Origin: Raphanus sativus
Taxonomy: Eukaryota; Streptophyta; Magnoliopsida; Brassicales; Brassicaceae
Assembly (NCBI RefSeq): GCF_000801105.2
Contig: NC_079517.1
Location: 24,124,973 to 24,188,972, forward strand
Reading direction: 5' to 3'
Length of the DNA: 64,000 bases
The notes under the pieces: generated by a model
Database searches by the model: none
The model's input: the letters and a program-made list of their open reading frames with translations, nothing else
What the model was told of the DNA's origin: nothing
Made by a program: the position numbers and the translations under genes
In this document: one piece after another, positions 1 through 9,746 of the stretch
Numbering within the stretch: position 1 is the stretch's first letter
Layout: every line of letters begins with the position of its first letter

Positions 1-143
1 CAGCCGGGGGTCATAATAATCCTGCTCTAACCAGGGATCTTAACGATCTAGGTTATCTTGTTGACCAGTATATTAACAGTCTTAATCGCATGATTCAGAT
101 TTTAGAAGGAGGCTCAGATGTGGAGATCGGTGAATCTTTGTAG
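1..143 (+). CDS. C-terminal end of a type I MADS-box protein (cut by window edge)
   Basis: The frame ends at a TAG at 141-143 and gives the C-terminal tail found in every copy of the array: a DLNDLGYLVDQY-like stretch followed by an LNRMIQIL helix and a final EIGESL. The MADS domain lies outside the window. Arabidopsis AGL80 has a similar DLNDLGY block, from memory of the family. Nothing visible here breaks the frame, but whether the gene is intact cannot be judged. Confidence 0.75.
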   Translation, partial: AGGHNNPALTRDLNDLGYLVDQYINSLNRMIQILEGGSDVEIGESL

Positions 144-644
144 ACTGGAAATTAATATTTTTTTTGTTTTTACTAGTCATAAATCTAAAATATATTCTCA
201 ACTTAAAAAGATATATTTTCTTTTGTTTCATTATTTATAACAAAAAACTGATTTATTTGTTTTATTGTATTATACCTTATGCAATAAGTTCATATAAACC
301 TTTTTATTTTTTTCTCTATTTTTTCTTTTATCTTATTTTATTTTTATTTTATTTTATTTTATATTATTTTATTTTTTATATTTTTTTTTATTTTATTTTT
401 TTATTTGTATTTGTATTTTTTTTTGCTTTGTTTCATTTTATTTTATTTTTAATTTTATTTTTATTTAATTTTATTATTTTTATTTTTAGGGTCATATAAA
501 CTGTATTTGCAAAAATTATATGGTTACTTTAAAACAAATCATTGCAAATATTTGGGACAACTTCTAAGATTTGGTTTTCAATAATATTTTTATCGACAAA
601 TATAATGAGGACTGAGTTATAATTTTTGAAACATTCAATAATAT

Positions 645-755
645 TACCAGCCGATAAAAATGTGATTAATATATTTGTTGACTATTCAGTCATATATATA
701 GATAATTTAACTCAATAGTACACAAAAATATTAATCACATCTTTATTGGCAGGTG
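645..755. repeat. Foldback (MITE-like long inverted repeat) in MADS promoter
   Basis: The left arm starts TACCAGCCGATAAAAATG and the right arm ends CATCTTTATTGGCAGGTG. In the consensus of the units the two arms are about 46 nt each with roughly seven mismatches, around a loop of about 17 nt rich in AT. It ends about 100 bp before the TATA box. A copy is present at the same place in all thirteen spacers seen. It could be an old miniature transposon caught in the amplified unit; a flanking target duplication is not obvious. Confidence 0.75.
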
Positions 756-782
756 ATTATTCTTTCTGTTTTTTTTTACTTC

Positions 783-814
<32 letters not shown>

Positions 815-856
815 TCCCTACTTAAAAAGATTAAATTTTTCATAGCCCTCCATCAC

Positions 857-864
857 TATATAAG
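857..864 (+). promoter_or_regulatory. TATA box of MADS gene at 930
   Basis: TATATAAG lies 73 bp before the ATG, followed by a C/A-rich leader (ACACAAAGTAATAAACACAA). The spacing of 73 bp is the same in nearly all units, so it is likely the core promoter of the family. Confidence 0.7.
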
Positions 865-929
865 ACACACACATCCCAGAACTCAAAACACAGCACACAC
901 TACACAAAGTAATAAACACAACAAACACC

Positions 930-1457
930 ATGACGAGAATGAAGGTGAAACTTGCTTTCATCGTCAATAACTCCTCGAGAAAAACAACCTACAAAAAAAG
1001 AAAGAGTGGTTTGCTCAAAAAAGCGCATGAGATATTCACTTTATGTGAGATTAATGCCGGGGCTATCATTTACAGTCCCTACGATCCTACCCCTGAGGTG
1101 TGGCCCTCCGTTGAGGGTATGAACCAAGTGATTACTACTTTTCGGAACTTGCCGGAAATTGACCGGCACAATAATATGGTCAATCAACAGGAGTTTATCC
1201 AACAGAGGATAACCAAAGCCGATAAACTTCTGCTTAAGAAGAAGAAGGACAACAGGCATGTTAACCTCACGGAAGATATGTATCGATATCTTCAGATTGG
1301 ACAGTTAACTATTCCAGCCGGGGGTCATAATAATTCTGCTCTAGCCAGGGATCTTAACGATCTATGTTATCTTGTTGACCAGTATCTTAACAGTCTTAAT
1401 CGCATGATTCAGATTTTAGAAGGAGGTTCGGATGTGGAGATTGGTGAATCTTTATAG
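930..1457 (+). CDS. Intact type I (Mgamma, AGL80-like) MADS-box protein, 175 aa
   Basis: A DNA-binding transcription factor expected in the nucleus. Residues 1-60 form a type I MADS domain (MTRMKVKLAFIVNNSSRK, then KKRKSGLLKKAHEIFTLC, then AIIYSPYDPTPEVWPS). Residues 65-130 are a charged region likely to form helices, and the tail holds the DLNDL block and LNRMIQIL helix. The start is fixed by the ACACCATGACGAG context shared by all units. Known relatives such as AGL80 act in the central cell and endosperm and pair with Malpha partners; that role is inferred here. AGL80 is about 320 aa, so this copy lacks the long C-terminal part. Compared with its neighbours it has M instead of R at residue 4 and E instead of G at residue 40 (LCEIN), so even this intact copy may be drifting. 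Only one other copy in the window (34481-35008) is open end to end. Confidence 0.85.
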   Translation: MTRMKVKLAFIVNNSSRKTTYKKRKSGLLKKAHEIFTLCEINAGAIIYSPYDPTPEVWPSVEGMNQVITTFRNLPEIDRHNNMVNQQEFIQQRITKADKLLLKKKKDNRHVNLTEDMYRYLQIGQLTIPAGGHNNSALARDLNDLCYLVDQYLNSLNRMIQILEGGSDVEIGESL

Positions 1458-2261
1458 GCTGGAAATTAAATTTTTTTTTCGTTTTTACTAGTCATAAATC
1501 TAAAATATATTCTCAACTTAAAAAGATATATTTTCTTTTGTTTCATTATTTATAATAAAAATCTGATTTATTTGTTTTATTGTATTATACCTTATGCAAG
1601 TTCATATAAACCTTTTTATTTTTTCTCTATTATTTCTTATATTTTATATTATTTTATTTTATTTTATATTATATTTTTTTTTTTTTTATATTTTATTTTT
1701 TTTTTTTTATTTGTATTTGTATTTACTTTATTTTTAGTTTTTTATATTATTTTATTTTTTTCTTGTTTTGTTTTCTTTTGTTTTATTTTATTTATACTTT
1801 TATCTTTATTTAATTTTTTATTATTTATTTTTATGGTCATATAAACTGTATTTGCAAAAATTAAATGTTTACTTTTAAAACAAATCATTGCAAATATTTG
1901 GGACAACTTCTAAGATTTGGTTTTCAATAACATTTTTATCGACTAATATAATGAGGACTGAATTATAATTATTGAAACATTCAATAATATTACCGGCTGA
2001 TAAAAATTTGATTAATATATTTGTCGACTATTCAATCATATATAGATAATTTAACTCAATAGTCCACAAAAATATTAATCACATCTTTATTGGCAGGTGA
2101 TTATTCTTTCTGTTTTTTTTACTTCATAAATCTATATATATATATATTCCCTACTTATAAAGATAAATTTTTCATAGCTCTCTATCACTATATAAGACAC
2201 ACACATCCCTGAACTCAAAACACAACACACACTACACAAAGTAATAAACACAACAAACACC
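1458..2261 (+). repeat. MADS-array spacer with foldback 1991-2099 and TATA 2189-2196
   Basis: Same order as the other spacers: T-rich tract about 1618-1835, GGTCATATAAACTG block near 1833, foldback 1991-2099, TATA box 2189-2196, C/A-rich leader up to the ATG at 2262. Confidence 0.85.
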
Positions 2262-2787
2262 ATGACGAGAAGGAAGGTGAAACTTGCTTTCATCGTCAAT
2301 AACTCCTCGAGAAAAACAACCTACAAAAAAGGAAGAGGGGATTGCTCAAAAAAGCGCATGAGATATTCACTTTATGTGGGATTAATGCCGGAGCTATCAT
2401 TTACAGTCCCTACGATCCTACCCCTGAGGTGTGGCCCTCCGTTGAGGGTATGAACCAAGTGATTACTACTTTTTGGAACTTGCCGTAAATTAACTGGCAC
2501 AATAATATGGTCAATCAACAGGAGTTTGTCCAACAGAGGATAACCAAAGCCGATAAACTTCTGCTTAAGAAGAAGAAGGACAACAGGGAGGTTAACCTCA
2601 CAGAAGATATGTATCGATTTCTTCAGATTGGACAGTTAACTATCCAGCCGGGGGTCATAATTATCCTGCTCTAGCCAAGGATCTTAACGATCTAGGTTAT
2701 CTTGTTGACCAGTATCTTAACAGTCTTAATCGCAGGATTAAGATTTTAGAAGGAGGCTCCGATGTGGAGATCGGTAAATCTTTATAG
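2262..2787 (+). pseudogene. MADS-box pseudogene (frameshift in A-run, stop, second shift)
   Basis: Begins with the normal MTRRKVKLAFIVNNSSRK start, but the A-run after residue 22 is one base short, so the frame leaves the MADS domain and gives a 63-codon ORF. Further down, the normal CCGGAA is CCGTAA (a stop), and a base is lost in the ATTCCAGCC stretch near 2642. Three independent lesions make this a dead copy. The tail ends with TAG at 2785-2787. Confidence 0.85.
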
Positions 2788-3563
2788 ACTGGAAATTAAT
2801 ATTTTTTTCATTTTTACTAGTCATAAATTTGAAATATATTCTCAACTTAAAAAGATATATTTTCTTTTGTTTCACTATTCATAATAAAAATCTGATTTAT
2901 TTGTTTTATTGTACTATACCTTATGCAATAAGTTCATATAAACCTTTTATTTTTTTCTCTATTTTTTCTTTTATCTTATTTTATTTTATTTATTTTATTT
3001 TTATTTTATTTTATATTATTTTTTTTATTTTTTTTGTTTTATTTTTATTTTTTTATTTTTTTTTGTTTCGTTTTGTTTTATTTAATTTTTACTTTTATTT
3101 TTATTTTATTTTATTATTTTTTTTAGGGTCATATAAACTGTATTTGCAAAATTATATGGTTACATTAAAACAAATCATTGCAAATATTTAAGAAAACTTC
3201 TAAAATTTGGTTTTCAATAATATTTTTATCGACAAATATAATGAGGACTGAATTATAATTATTGAAACATTCAATAATATTACCGGCCGATAAAAATGTG
3301 ATTAATATATTTGTCGACTATTCAGTCATATATATATATAATTTAACTCAATAGTCCACAAAAATATTAATAACATCTTTATTGGCAGGTGATTATTTTT
3401 TCTGTTTTTTTATTTCGTAAACCTATATTTTCTTTATTTCGTTTTTACTAGTCATAAATCTAAAATATATTCTCAACTTAAAAAGATATATTTTCTTTTG
3501 TTTGATTATTTATAACAAAAATCTGATTTATTTATTTTATTGTATTATACCTTATGCAATAAG
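2788..3563 (+). repeat. MADS-array spacer fused to a 3' flank: a unit with its gene deleted
   Basis: T-rich tract about 2948-3125 and foldback 3281-3391 are normal. At about 3436 the promoter region jumps straight to the flank that normally follows a stop codon (CGTTTTTACTAGTCATAAATC). The TATA box, leader and whole coding region are missing. The flank then stops at 3563, where non-array DNA begins. Confidence 0.75.
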
Positions 3564-3982
3564 TGAATTAATTGGCAAAATGGGTCATTTTCAAGTTTGT
3601 TATTGGTTCATCGGAATGCTGAATGTTTTTATTGGCGAGGAGGGTTGCGTGTTTTGACGACCCTGTGCAAGTCTCTCGCAAAATACGAACCATCCCTTCT
3701 CCAGCTTGCTAATAACGAAAGCGCCACTTCTCTCTCGCACGTGAGAGTGTTCGTCGAGCTTCCCGGTTCCCGATAAACAGGAGTCATTTACTTCGTCGTG
3801 TTACCTGCAATTGCCGGTGAACGACTCAAAACACGTAGTTAATCAACTTTACTGCCAATATTTTTTTTGACAAAAGTCGTCGACTTTACTCTCAAAGACT
3901 CAAAAGACTGTTCGTTAATTTTTTTTGGCTCCGTTCTCCTAGCCCTCGAGACCTAGATCCACTCTCACGTGATCTTTCCATC
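3564..3982. other. Unassigned segment between the MADS array and family X DNA
   Basis: About 420 bp less AT-rich than the array, with no long open frame. It has a short palindrome-like TCTCTCGCACGTGAGAG at about 3741-3757 and several CGTCG words. It matches nothing else that I can see in the window. It may be the edge of another mobile element or filler DNA captured at the break. Confidence 0.4.
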
Positions 3983-4182
3983 GCAGTGGATATCTATCCT
4001 TGCATCATATCTCATTTGCTTGCATTTGTTTCATCTTAAATAAAAAAAAAAACTGTTTTAGCATTTTGTGTTCTTTGTTCATCATAAAATTGAAAACCAT
4101 AAAAAGTGTGAGGTAGGAGTCGACCTGTTGTTTAGTTTGATTCATTTCAATCCCAAAAAGAAAAGAAAAATTTGTTTGCATT
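3983..4182 (+). mobile_element. Family X 5' leader fragment (outer copy, left of LINE)
   Basis: From GATATCTATCCTTGCATC onward the sequence follows the leader behind the primer-binding site of family X at 62308-62500, with few differences. The LTR and primer-binding site themselves are missing. It ends at the LINE target duplication and resumes at 19744. Confidence 0.75.
4166..4182 (+). repeat. LINE target-site duplication, left copy
   Basis: AAAAATTTGTTTGCATT here is repeated after the LINE poly(A) at 19739-19755. The leading A bases blend with the poly(A), so the sure part is TTTGTTTGCATT (4171-4182 and 19744-19755). Confidence 0.8.
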
Positions 4183-4215
4183 ATAATAATTAAAAAAAAA
4201 AAGAAGTAGAGAAAA

Positions 4216-5619
4216 ATGGCGACTGTGCGAAAAAACGGTTACCAAGGCGATTTTCTAGCGATTTTCGATTTCGATTGTTTCTCCCATCTTGGGAGGTTTC
4301 TTCTGGTTCATGATTCCGATTTTCAAGGAGTAGTTGATGCCAGTTTCAGTCCGTTGGCGATAGTGCCTGACGGTTTCTTTGTTGATTACTTTTTCAAGTT
4401 TCAATTTTGGAAACCGCCTTGGCCATCTATATATATTCATTCTTTGTTCTTCATCTGTCGTTATCCTTACCAAATAATGACAGAAAGAATGATGAATCGT
4501 CTACAAAACTTAACCCTTGGAATTACTGATGAACCGATAACTCTTCCGGCGGAGGTTTGTGATGAAGCGGCTTCCTCGACTCCCTTCTCGATTGTGGCGA
4601 TGCGTCTGAATCCCAGGAAGCAGAATCTTCGGGCTCTAGCGTTGCAGTTGCCTCGTCTTTGGGGTGTTGCTGATTCGGTGAATGGGCGTGTCATTGGTCC
4701 TGATAAAGTTCAATTCCGGTTTCCCTCTGAGGAGACTATGAATCTGATACTCCGTCGAAGCCCCTGGAGTTTTGCAGAATGGATGGTTACCCTTCATCGG
4801 TGGTCCCCTAACCTTTCAGACGATGCGTCCAAAGTGATTCCTTTTTGGATTCAGATTCGTGGAATCCCCCTTCAGTACCTTACTGAACCGATGATCCGAT
4901 TCATTGGCGATATCCTTGCTCCTGTGGTTGATGTCGATTTTGATGAAAATCTGACAACTCGTGTGGATTTTGTCCGTGTGAAGGTTCTCTGGAATACTGA
5001 TCATCCTCTCCGTTTCCAGAGAAACTTTCAGTTTGGACAAAATGAGTACACGATCCTTTCCTTTAAGTACGAGAGGCTGCGTTGCTTTTGTCAGACATGT
5101 GGTATGCTCACGCATGATCGCTATGAGTGCCCACTGCGTGATGATGCGGATGATGATGCCCAAGATGATGACAACAATGATCGTGGTGATGATGATCCTA
5201 ACGATGATAACATGGCAGGGGGAAACAGTCCTGAGGCTGATGTGGATGCGAATGTTCTCCCAAGGTTTGCTGATGGTGCACTTGCTGAACCAGACGAGGA
5301 GATTCCAGAGGAAGGGACGCTTAACTTGAATCCTGATCAAGACTTGTTGGCTGAACATTCAAGGTATTTTGAGGCAAAGCATGGCAGTTCTTCGGTGATG
5401 GTCGACCAACCAGTGGATGTTTACGTACAGTTTGAGAAGCATCTTGCAACCATAAAAAGGAAGCGTGATGATATGGAGGCTGCTCTTGAAAGCCCACCAC
5501 GGAACACTAAGCGGATGGACCTGTATCCGCTGAGCAAGAAGGATCATGGTGATTCTGATGAAGGTGGCACCAGTTTAGACAGAGGCGCGGGAGGCCCGGT
5601 ACTCCCACAGTCTCCATGA
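4216..5619 (+). CDS. LINE ORF1: nucleic-acid-binding protein with CCHC knuckle
   Basis: A 467-codon open frame. The first ~90 residues are hydrophobic and not typical. Residues ~130-260 resemble the DUF4283-type domain of plant LINE ORF1 (SLNPRKQNLRALALQLPRLWGV-like region, RSPWSF, WIQIRGIPLQYLT). A zinc knuckle of the form C-x2-C-x4-H-x4-C (CQTCGMLTHDRYEC) lies near residue 297. It is followed by a very acidic run of D and N residues and a basic stretch (KRKRDD). It probably coats LINE RNA in an RNP. The methionine at 4477 (MTERMMNRLQNL) is a plausible alternative start that would drop the odd N-terminus. Its stop overlaps the ORF2 start as ATGA. Confidence 0.8.
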   Translation: MATVRKNGYQGDFLAIFDFDCFSHLGRFLLVHDSDFQGVVDASFSPLAIVPDGFFVDYFFKFQFWKPPWPSIYIHSLFFICRYPYQIMTERMMNRLQNLTLGITDEPITLPAEVCDEAASSTPFSIVAMRLNPRKQNLRALALQLPRLWGVADSVNGRVIGPDKVQFRFPSEETMNLILRRSPWSFAEWMVTLHRWSPNLSDDASKVIPFWIQIRGIPLQYLTEPMIRFIGDILAPVVDVDFDENLTTRVDFVRVKVLWNTDHPLRFQRNFQFGQNEYTILSFKYERLRCFCQTCGMLTHDRYECPLRDDADDDAQDDDNNDRGDDDPNDDNMAGGNSPEADVDANVLPRFADGALAEPDEEIPEEGTLNLNPDQDLLAEHSRYFEAKHGSSSVMVDQPVDVYVQFEKHLATIKRKRDDMEAALESPPRNTKRMDLYPLSKKDHGDSDEGGTSLDRGAGGPVLPQSP

Positions 5620-7441
5620 AGATATGCAGTTGGAACTGTCAGGGCCTTGGGGGGCTGCTGACTGAACCGAGGTTGAAGGAGATTATACGTGACGAGTCTC
5701 CCGATATCTTATTTCTTTGTGAAACTATTAGTAAGTGTGATGTAGTTCGGGATCAAGCTGCTGTATTAGGATTTGATAATGTATTCTCTGTCCCTCCTGT
5801 TGGTAGGAGTGGAGGTCTAGCTATCCTTTGGAAAAAGGAGATATATATTAGGATGTTGTACTTTGGTCAAAGGTTGTTGGATGTTGCTGTTAAGTTTAAT
5901 GATATGAATTTCTACTTGTCTTGTGTGTATGGAGACCCCAATCCTCAGTACCGTCATATCCTTTGGGAAAGACTAGAGAGAATTGGTACCTCAAGACATG
6001 AGCCTTGGATTCTCGTAGGAGACTTTAATGAAATTCTATCTAATGAAGAGAAAAAAGGTGGTAGACAACGTGAAGAATGGACGTTCATGGGTTTAAGGAA
6101 CTTGTACAATACTTGTGATTTATCAGATTTACAGGCTCAAGGAGACAGGTTTTCCTGGTCGGGGAAAAGGTATAAACACACTGTTTTGTGTTGTCTTGAC
6201 AGAGTTGCTGTTAATTCAGCATGGCTCACTGAATTCCCCGCTTCAGAAGCTGTGTTCTTACGGTTCTATGGGTCTGACCATAGACCAGTTATTACCAATA
6301 TTATGAAAACTCCAGCTTTTAGAAGGAAACGTCAATTCCGTTTTGACAAACGTTTGTTGGATTGTGATGATTTTAAAGACTATGTTCACCATGGATGGAA
6401 TATGGGTAACAATACTGACCAGAACATTGGAACCCGTATTAGATCTTGTCGGAGGGCCATGTCTCAGTGTAAGCACAAAGCAAAGATGAACTCCAGTAAG
6501 AATATAGAAGAGATTAAGGATCAACTGGATGCAGCGATGAGTTCTCAGACTTCTACAGAAGAAATTCAAGCAGTGCAACAGAAATTATTGGTGCAAATTC
6601 GTGCGGAAGAAGAATACTGGTTTCAGAAGAGTCGTACACGTTGGACAAATTTTGGTGATCGTAATACAAAATTTTTTCAGGCTTGTACGAAAGCACGGTA
6701 TGCAAGAAATACTATTCACCAAATCCAGGATGAAGAAGGAACTTTTTTTAAAGGGGATTCTGCTATTGGTAATCACGCTGAGTCTTTCTACACAAATATT
6801 TATAAAGCTTCGGGTGTGGCGACAGAACATACTGATTTGTTTGATGATTTTGTTCCTCGTGTAACTGATGCAATGAATGATCATCTCACAGCAGATATAA
6901 AGGATTGGGAAATTAAACTAGCTGTATGGTCCATTGGTGCTGATCGTGCTCCAGGACCTGACGGTTTAACAGCTCGTTTCTATCAATCATGCTGGGACAT
7001 TGTTGGCCCTGATGTTATTACTGAAGTTAAACGTTTTTTCACCACTTCTCAAATGCCTCAAGCTATGAACTGCACAAATCTCTGCCTGATCCCGAAGATT
7101 GACAAACCAGCAACTTTCTCAGATTTCAGACCCATTGGTTTATGCAATGTATTCTACAAGATTATCTCGAAAATATTGGTGCAACGATTAAAGATTTACC
7201 TTTCAGATATTGTCTCAGAGGCCCAGACAGCGTTTGTCCCCGGGAGAATGATCACAGACAACATCTTAATAGCTAATGAGTTGATGCATTCTCTCAAGGT
7301 GCGGAAGCGAGTTTCCAAAACATACATGGCAGTCAAAACAGATATCACAAAAGCCTATGACCGAGTTGATTGGTCTTTTCTGGAGTTAACTATGCGTCAT
7401 CTGGGTTTTTCTGACAAGTTCATTCGTTCGACTATGGAGAC
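5616..7441 (+). pseudogene. LINE ORF2, 5' part: endonuclease and N-terminal RT
   Basis: Starts at an ATG overlapping the ORF1 stop (ATGA), which suggests reinitiation. Residues 1-230 are an APE-type endonuclease (MKICSWNCQGLGG, LFLCET, GDFNEIL, SDHRPV). The reverse transcriptase begins around residue 450 (APGPDGLTARFYQ, FRPIGLCNVFYKIISKIL, AFVPGRMITDN, TDITKAYDRVDW). The frame is cut after MET at codon 609 by the LTR element starting at 7442. The open frame runs on to 8510 inside the LTR, but that fusion is accidental. The rest of ORF2 lies at 17435-19712. Confidence 0.9.
7437..7441 (+). repeat. 5-bp target-site duplication GAGAC, left copy
   Basis: GAGAC precedes the TGATGTGG start of the LTR here and follows its ACAACA end at 17430-17434. 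Removing the element and one copy restores the LINE ORF2 phase. Confidence 0.92.
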
Positions 7442-9001
7442 TGATGTGGTCATCAAACCAGTAGCTGAACCGGAGGTCAACCAAGCAGTCCAAACCGGCC
7501 ACTTTGGAGGTACCAGCGACATAGGTCCAGTCCACGGCGTATATCTCAACAACCAAAAGGAGTTTTGGAGTGAAACAAATTTTAATGGACTCTACACTCA
7601 AGAAGGAGTCCAGTCCAATTGGAAGTTCCAGAAAAGCTTGCCGGACCAAGGAGTTATGGATTTTACAAACTGGAGGTTCTCCAGCCCATCCATCTGCGAG
7701 TGCCCGACTTTTGAAGGAGATTCAAGCCCAATGAAGAAGCGGCCTGAACCAAAGCCAATCATAGGATTCAAGAGGAATCTCTCATCTTTCCAGAAAGCCC
7801 AGTATCAGGAGAAATGGCCACGGAATTATGAAGTTATGCCCAATTTGCCAGAACCGGTCAAACCAGTTCTACACTTGCCTCAATTGGAAGCTAACCGGTT
7901 CAATCAGCTTCAAACCAGGCATTGGCGTCCAGGAGATCATTCCAACCAATCAGGAGGTATTGAAGAAGTCCTTAGCTACACCAGAGGCCAGGAGATCAGC
8001 TGGTTCAATGAAGAGTCACTTAAATCAAACCGTAGCTATTTATGGAAAGATTGGACAATCTATCGGTTTGATCATTTCCAACCAATTCCAATCCGACCAG
8101 AAGACATCAGGACTGAACCAGGACGTCCAGGAGACATTATAGGAGTTCAAGAAGAGTTCTACAAGTTCATACCATGCACCAGCCATCATAGGATCAGGAG
8201 GATCCCCATTAACACCAAGCTGCCTTATTTGGAGATTCTTGCAATCAAACTCCAACAGCTCTTTTTCCCTGAGTTTATGCACGACCTCAGCACCTTCCAA
8301 GCTATCAAGAAGATTCCCAGGAAGCTCACTTATCCCCTTAAACCATCCAGGTTCAAGAAGATATCAAGATACAAGATCATCTCTTACTTGGAGCCAAAAT
8401 CCCACAAAAGGCTCCAACGGCTAGTTTTTCAATTTATTGCTTTGTATTTGATTTGTTTCCTTTCTTTTCTTCTTAGACCTTTATCACCATTGTATCTGAG
8501 CATTATATAAGCTCATAGACGTCCATTGTAAAAAAACCACCCTTGAATTTTATGAATGAAAATGCAGTTTTTCTAGTTTTCTTAAAACTATTATCTAAGT
8601 CTTTTGAGTGTTGTGAGAAGCAGCTCTTGAGCAACCTGACTTATCAAAGCCCCCTTTCACAGAGCTTTGTGGCGTCCATCATTCCATTCCACCCACTGAT
8701 CTTGCTTGAGAGAGACTTCAGTCCAGCAAGCAAATCCCATATCTATCCATCTTCCATCCATTGATCTTGTTGAGAGAGACTTCAGTCCAGCAACAAAGAT
8801 CCCATCTCCATCAATCTATCCCTTTTCTATTTGTTTTTATTCATATTATCATTCTGATTCATATTCATATTTGCTTCTGTTTGCATCATAAAACTTATAA
8901 AAACTCATAAAAAGGTTTACTCTTGTTTCAGGTACCAATCCGAACTATTGGACTAAACCTCAGTTCCATATTTCCGGACAGCCTGACCCTTGCCCACAAC
9001 A
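7442..9001 (+). repeat. Family X LTR-A, 5' copy (1560 bp)
   Basis: Begins TGATGTGGTC and ends CCCACAACA. A TATA box (TATATAAG) lies near 8506, so the first ~1060 bp are U3. U3 holds an open frame (to 8510) equivalent to the C-terminal extension of gag. R/U5 includes a repeated GAGAGACTTCAGTCCAGCA motif (8707 and 8772) and a TTGTTTCAGGTACC that looks like a splice acceptor. Nearly identical to 15870-17429. Confidence 0.9.
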
Positions 9002-9004
9002 TTT

Positions 9005-9016
9005 TGGTATCAGAGC
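9005..9016 (+). other. Primer-binding site for initiator tRNA-Met
   Basis: TGGTATCAGAGC lies just after the LTR end and matches the complement of the 3' end of plant initiator tRNA-Met, the usual primer of many plant LTR retroelements. Confidence 0.85.
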
Positions 9017-9746
9017 TCAAGCTCCTGACTAAGGTGATATCTATCCTTGCATTTCATATTTGCTTGCATTTGTTTTTCATTTATAAATCAAAAGTCATAA
9101 AAACAGTTTCTGCATTTTTGTGTTCTTGTGCATTCAAAAGAAAAAAAATTATAAAAAGAGGAAGACAATTTTAATTTCGTGTAGATCATCTAGGATTCAA
9201 GTTTTACTCATTACCTTGTTTGCATTCATTGCCCAGCTCCTTTTGCCATATTTATATTTTGTGCATTCATTTCAAAAAAAAAAGAAAAATCTGCATTTTG
9301 CAATTTTTGATTCTTGCATTGCAAAGTTAAAAAAAAAAAAAAGCATATCATTTTAATTTCGTGCATATCATATTTGTTTCATCATTTTGTTATTTGCATT
9401 TATAAAAAAAAAAAAAAGTGTTTGCATTTATTTGTTTCCATTTGAAAAAGTCAAAAAAAAAAAAATCTGCATTTTAAGTTGTTTCCATTTCTGTTTGCAT
9501 TGCATATTAAATCTGAAAATTCAAAAAAAATCATCCTAGTTATTGTTTCATATTATTTTTCTCTTCATTTCGTGCTTGCATCAGAAAAGAAAAATAAAAA
9601 GTTTTATTGCATAGTTTATTTCATATCGGTTCATAATTGCATATTTCTCGGTTTAGTTTAAATTTCATTATTGCACTTGATTTATTTTGGTTCAACCAGG
9701 ACTTCCCTATTCTTCACTTGATCTTTGAGAGTGTTTTCAGGAAGCC
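9017..9746 (+). other. Family X 5' leader, low complexity, possible intron
   Basis: About 730 bp with no coding signal, built of A-runs alternating with TTGCATTTGTTTC-like words. It starts with AAGGTGATATC (a possible splice donor) and ends with TTTTCAGGAAGCC just before the gag ATG (a possible acceptor). The same ends are kept in the other family X copies. Confidence 0.5.

Larger units (their letters stand above)
144..929 (+). repeat. MADS-array spacer: T-rich 3' flank, foldback, promoter
   Basis: Contains the T-rich low-complexity tract (about 299-488), a conserved block beginning GGGTCATATAAACTG (489 onward), the foldback 645-755, an (AT)n run near 787-813 and a TATA box at 857-864. The same order recurs in every spacer of the array. 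The Phe-rich open frame at 164-499 is only a translation of the T-tract. Confidence 0.85.

Noticed and set aside
164..499. Phe/Ile/Leu-rich 111-aa open frame and its equivalents in other spacers
   Set aside because: It is the translation of the T-rich low-complexity tract that follows every MADS gene; composition explains it.
4816..5358. 180-aa ORF antisense to LINE ORF1
   Set aside because: Shadow of the codon pattern of ORF1; no independent support.
5616..8510. A 964-aa protein fusing LINE endonuclease/RT with the family X LTR frame
   Set aside because: The frame is open by chance across the insertion point; target duplication and codon phase show that the LINE protein continues at 17435.
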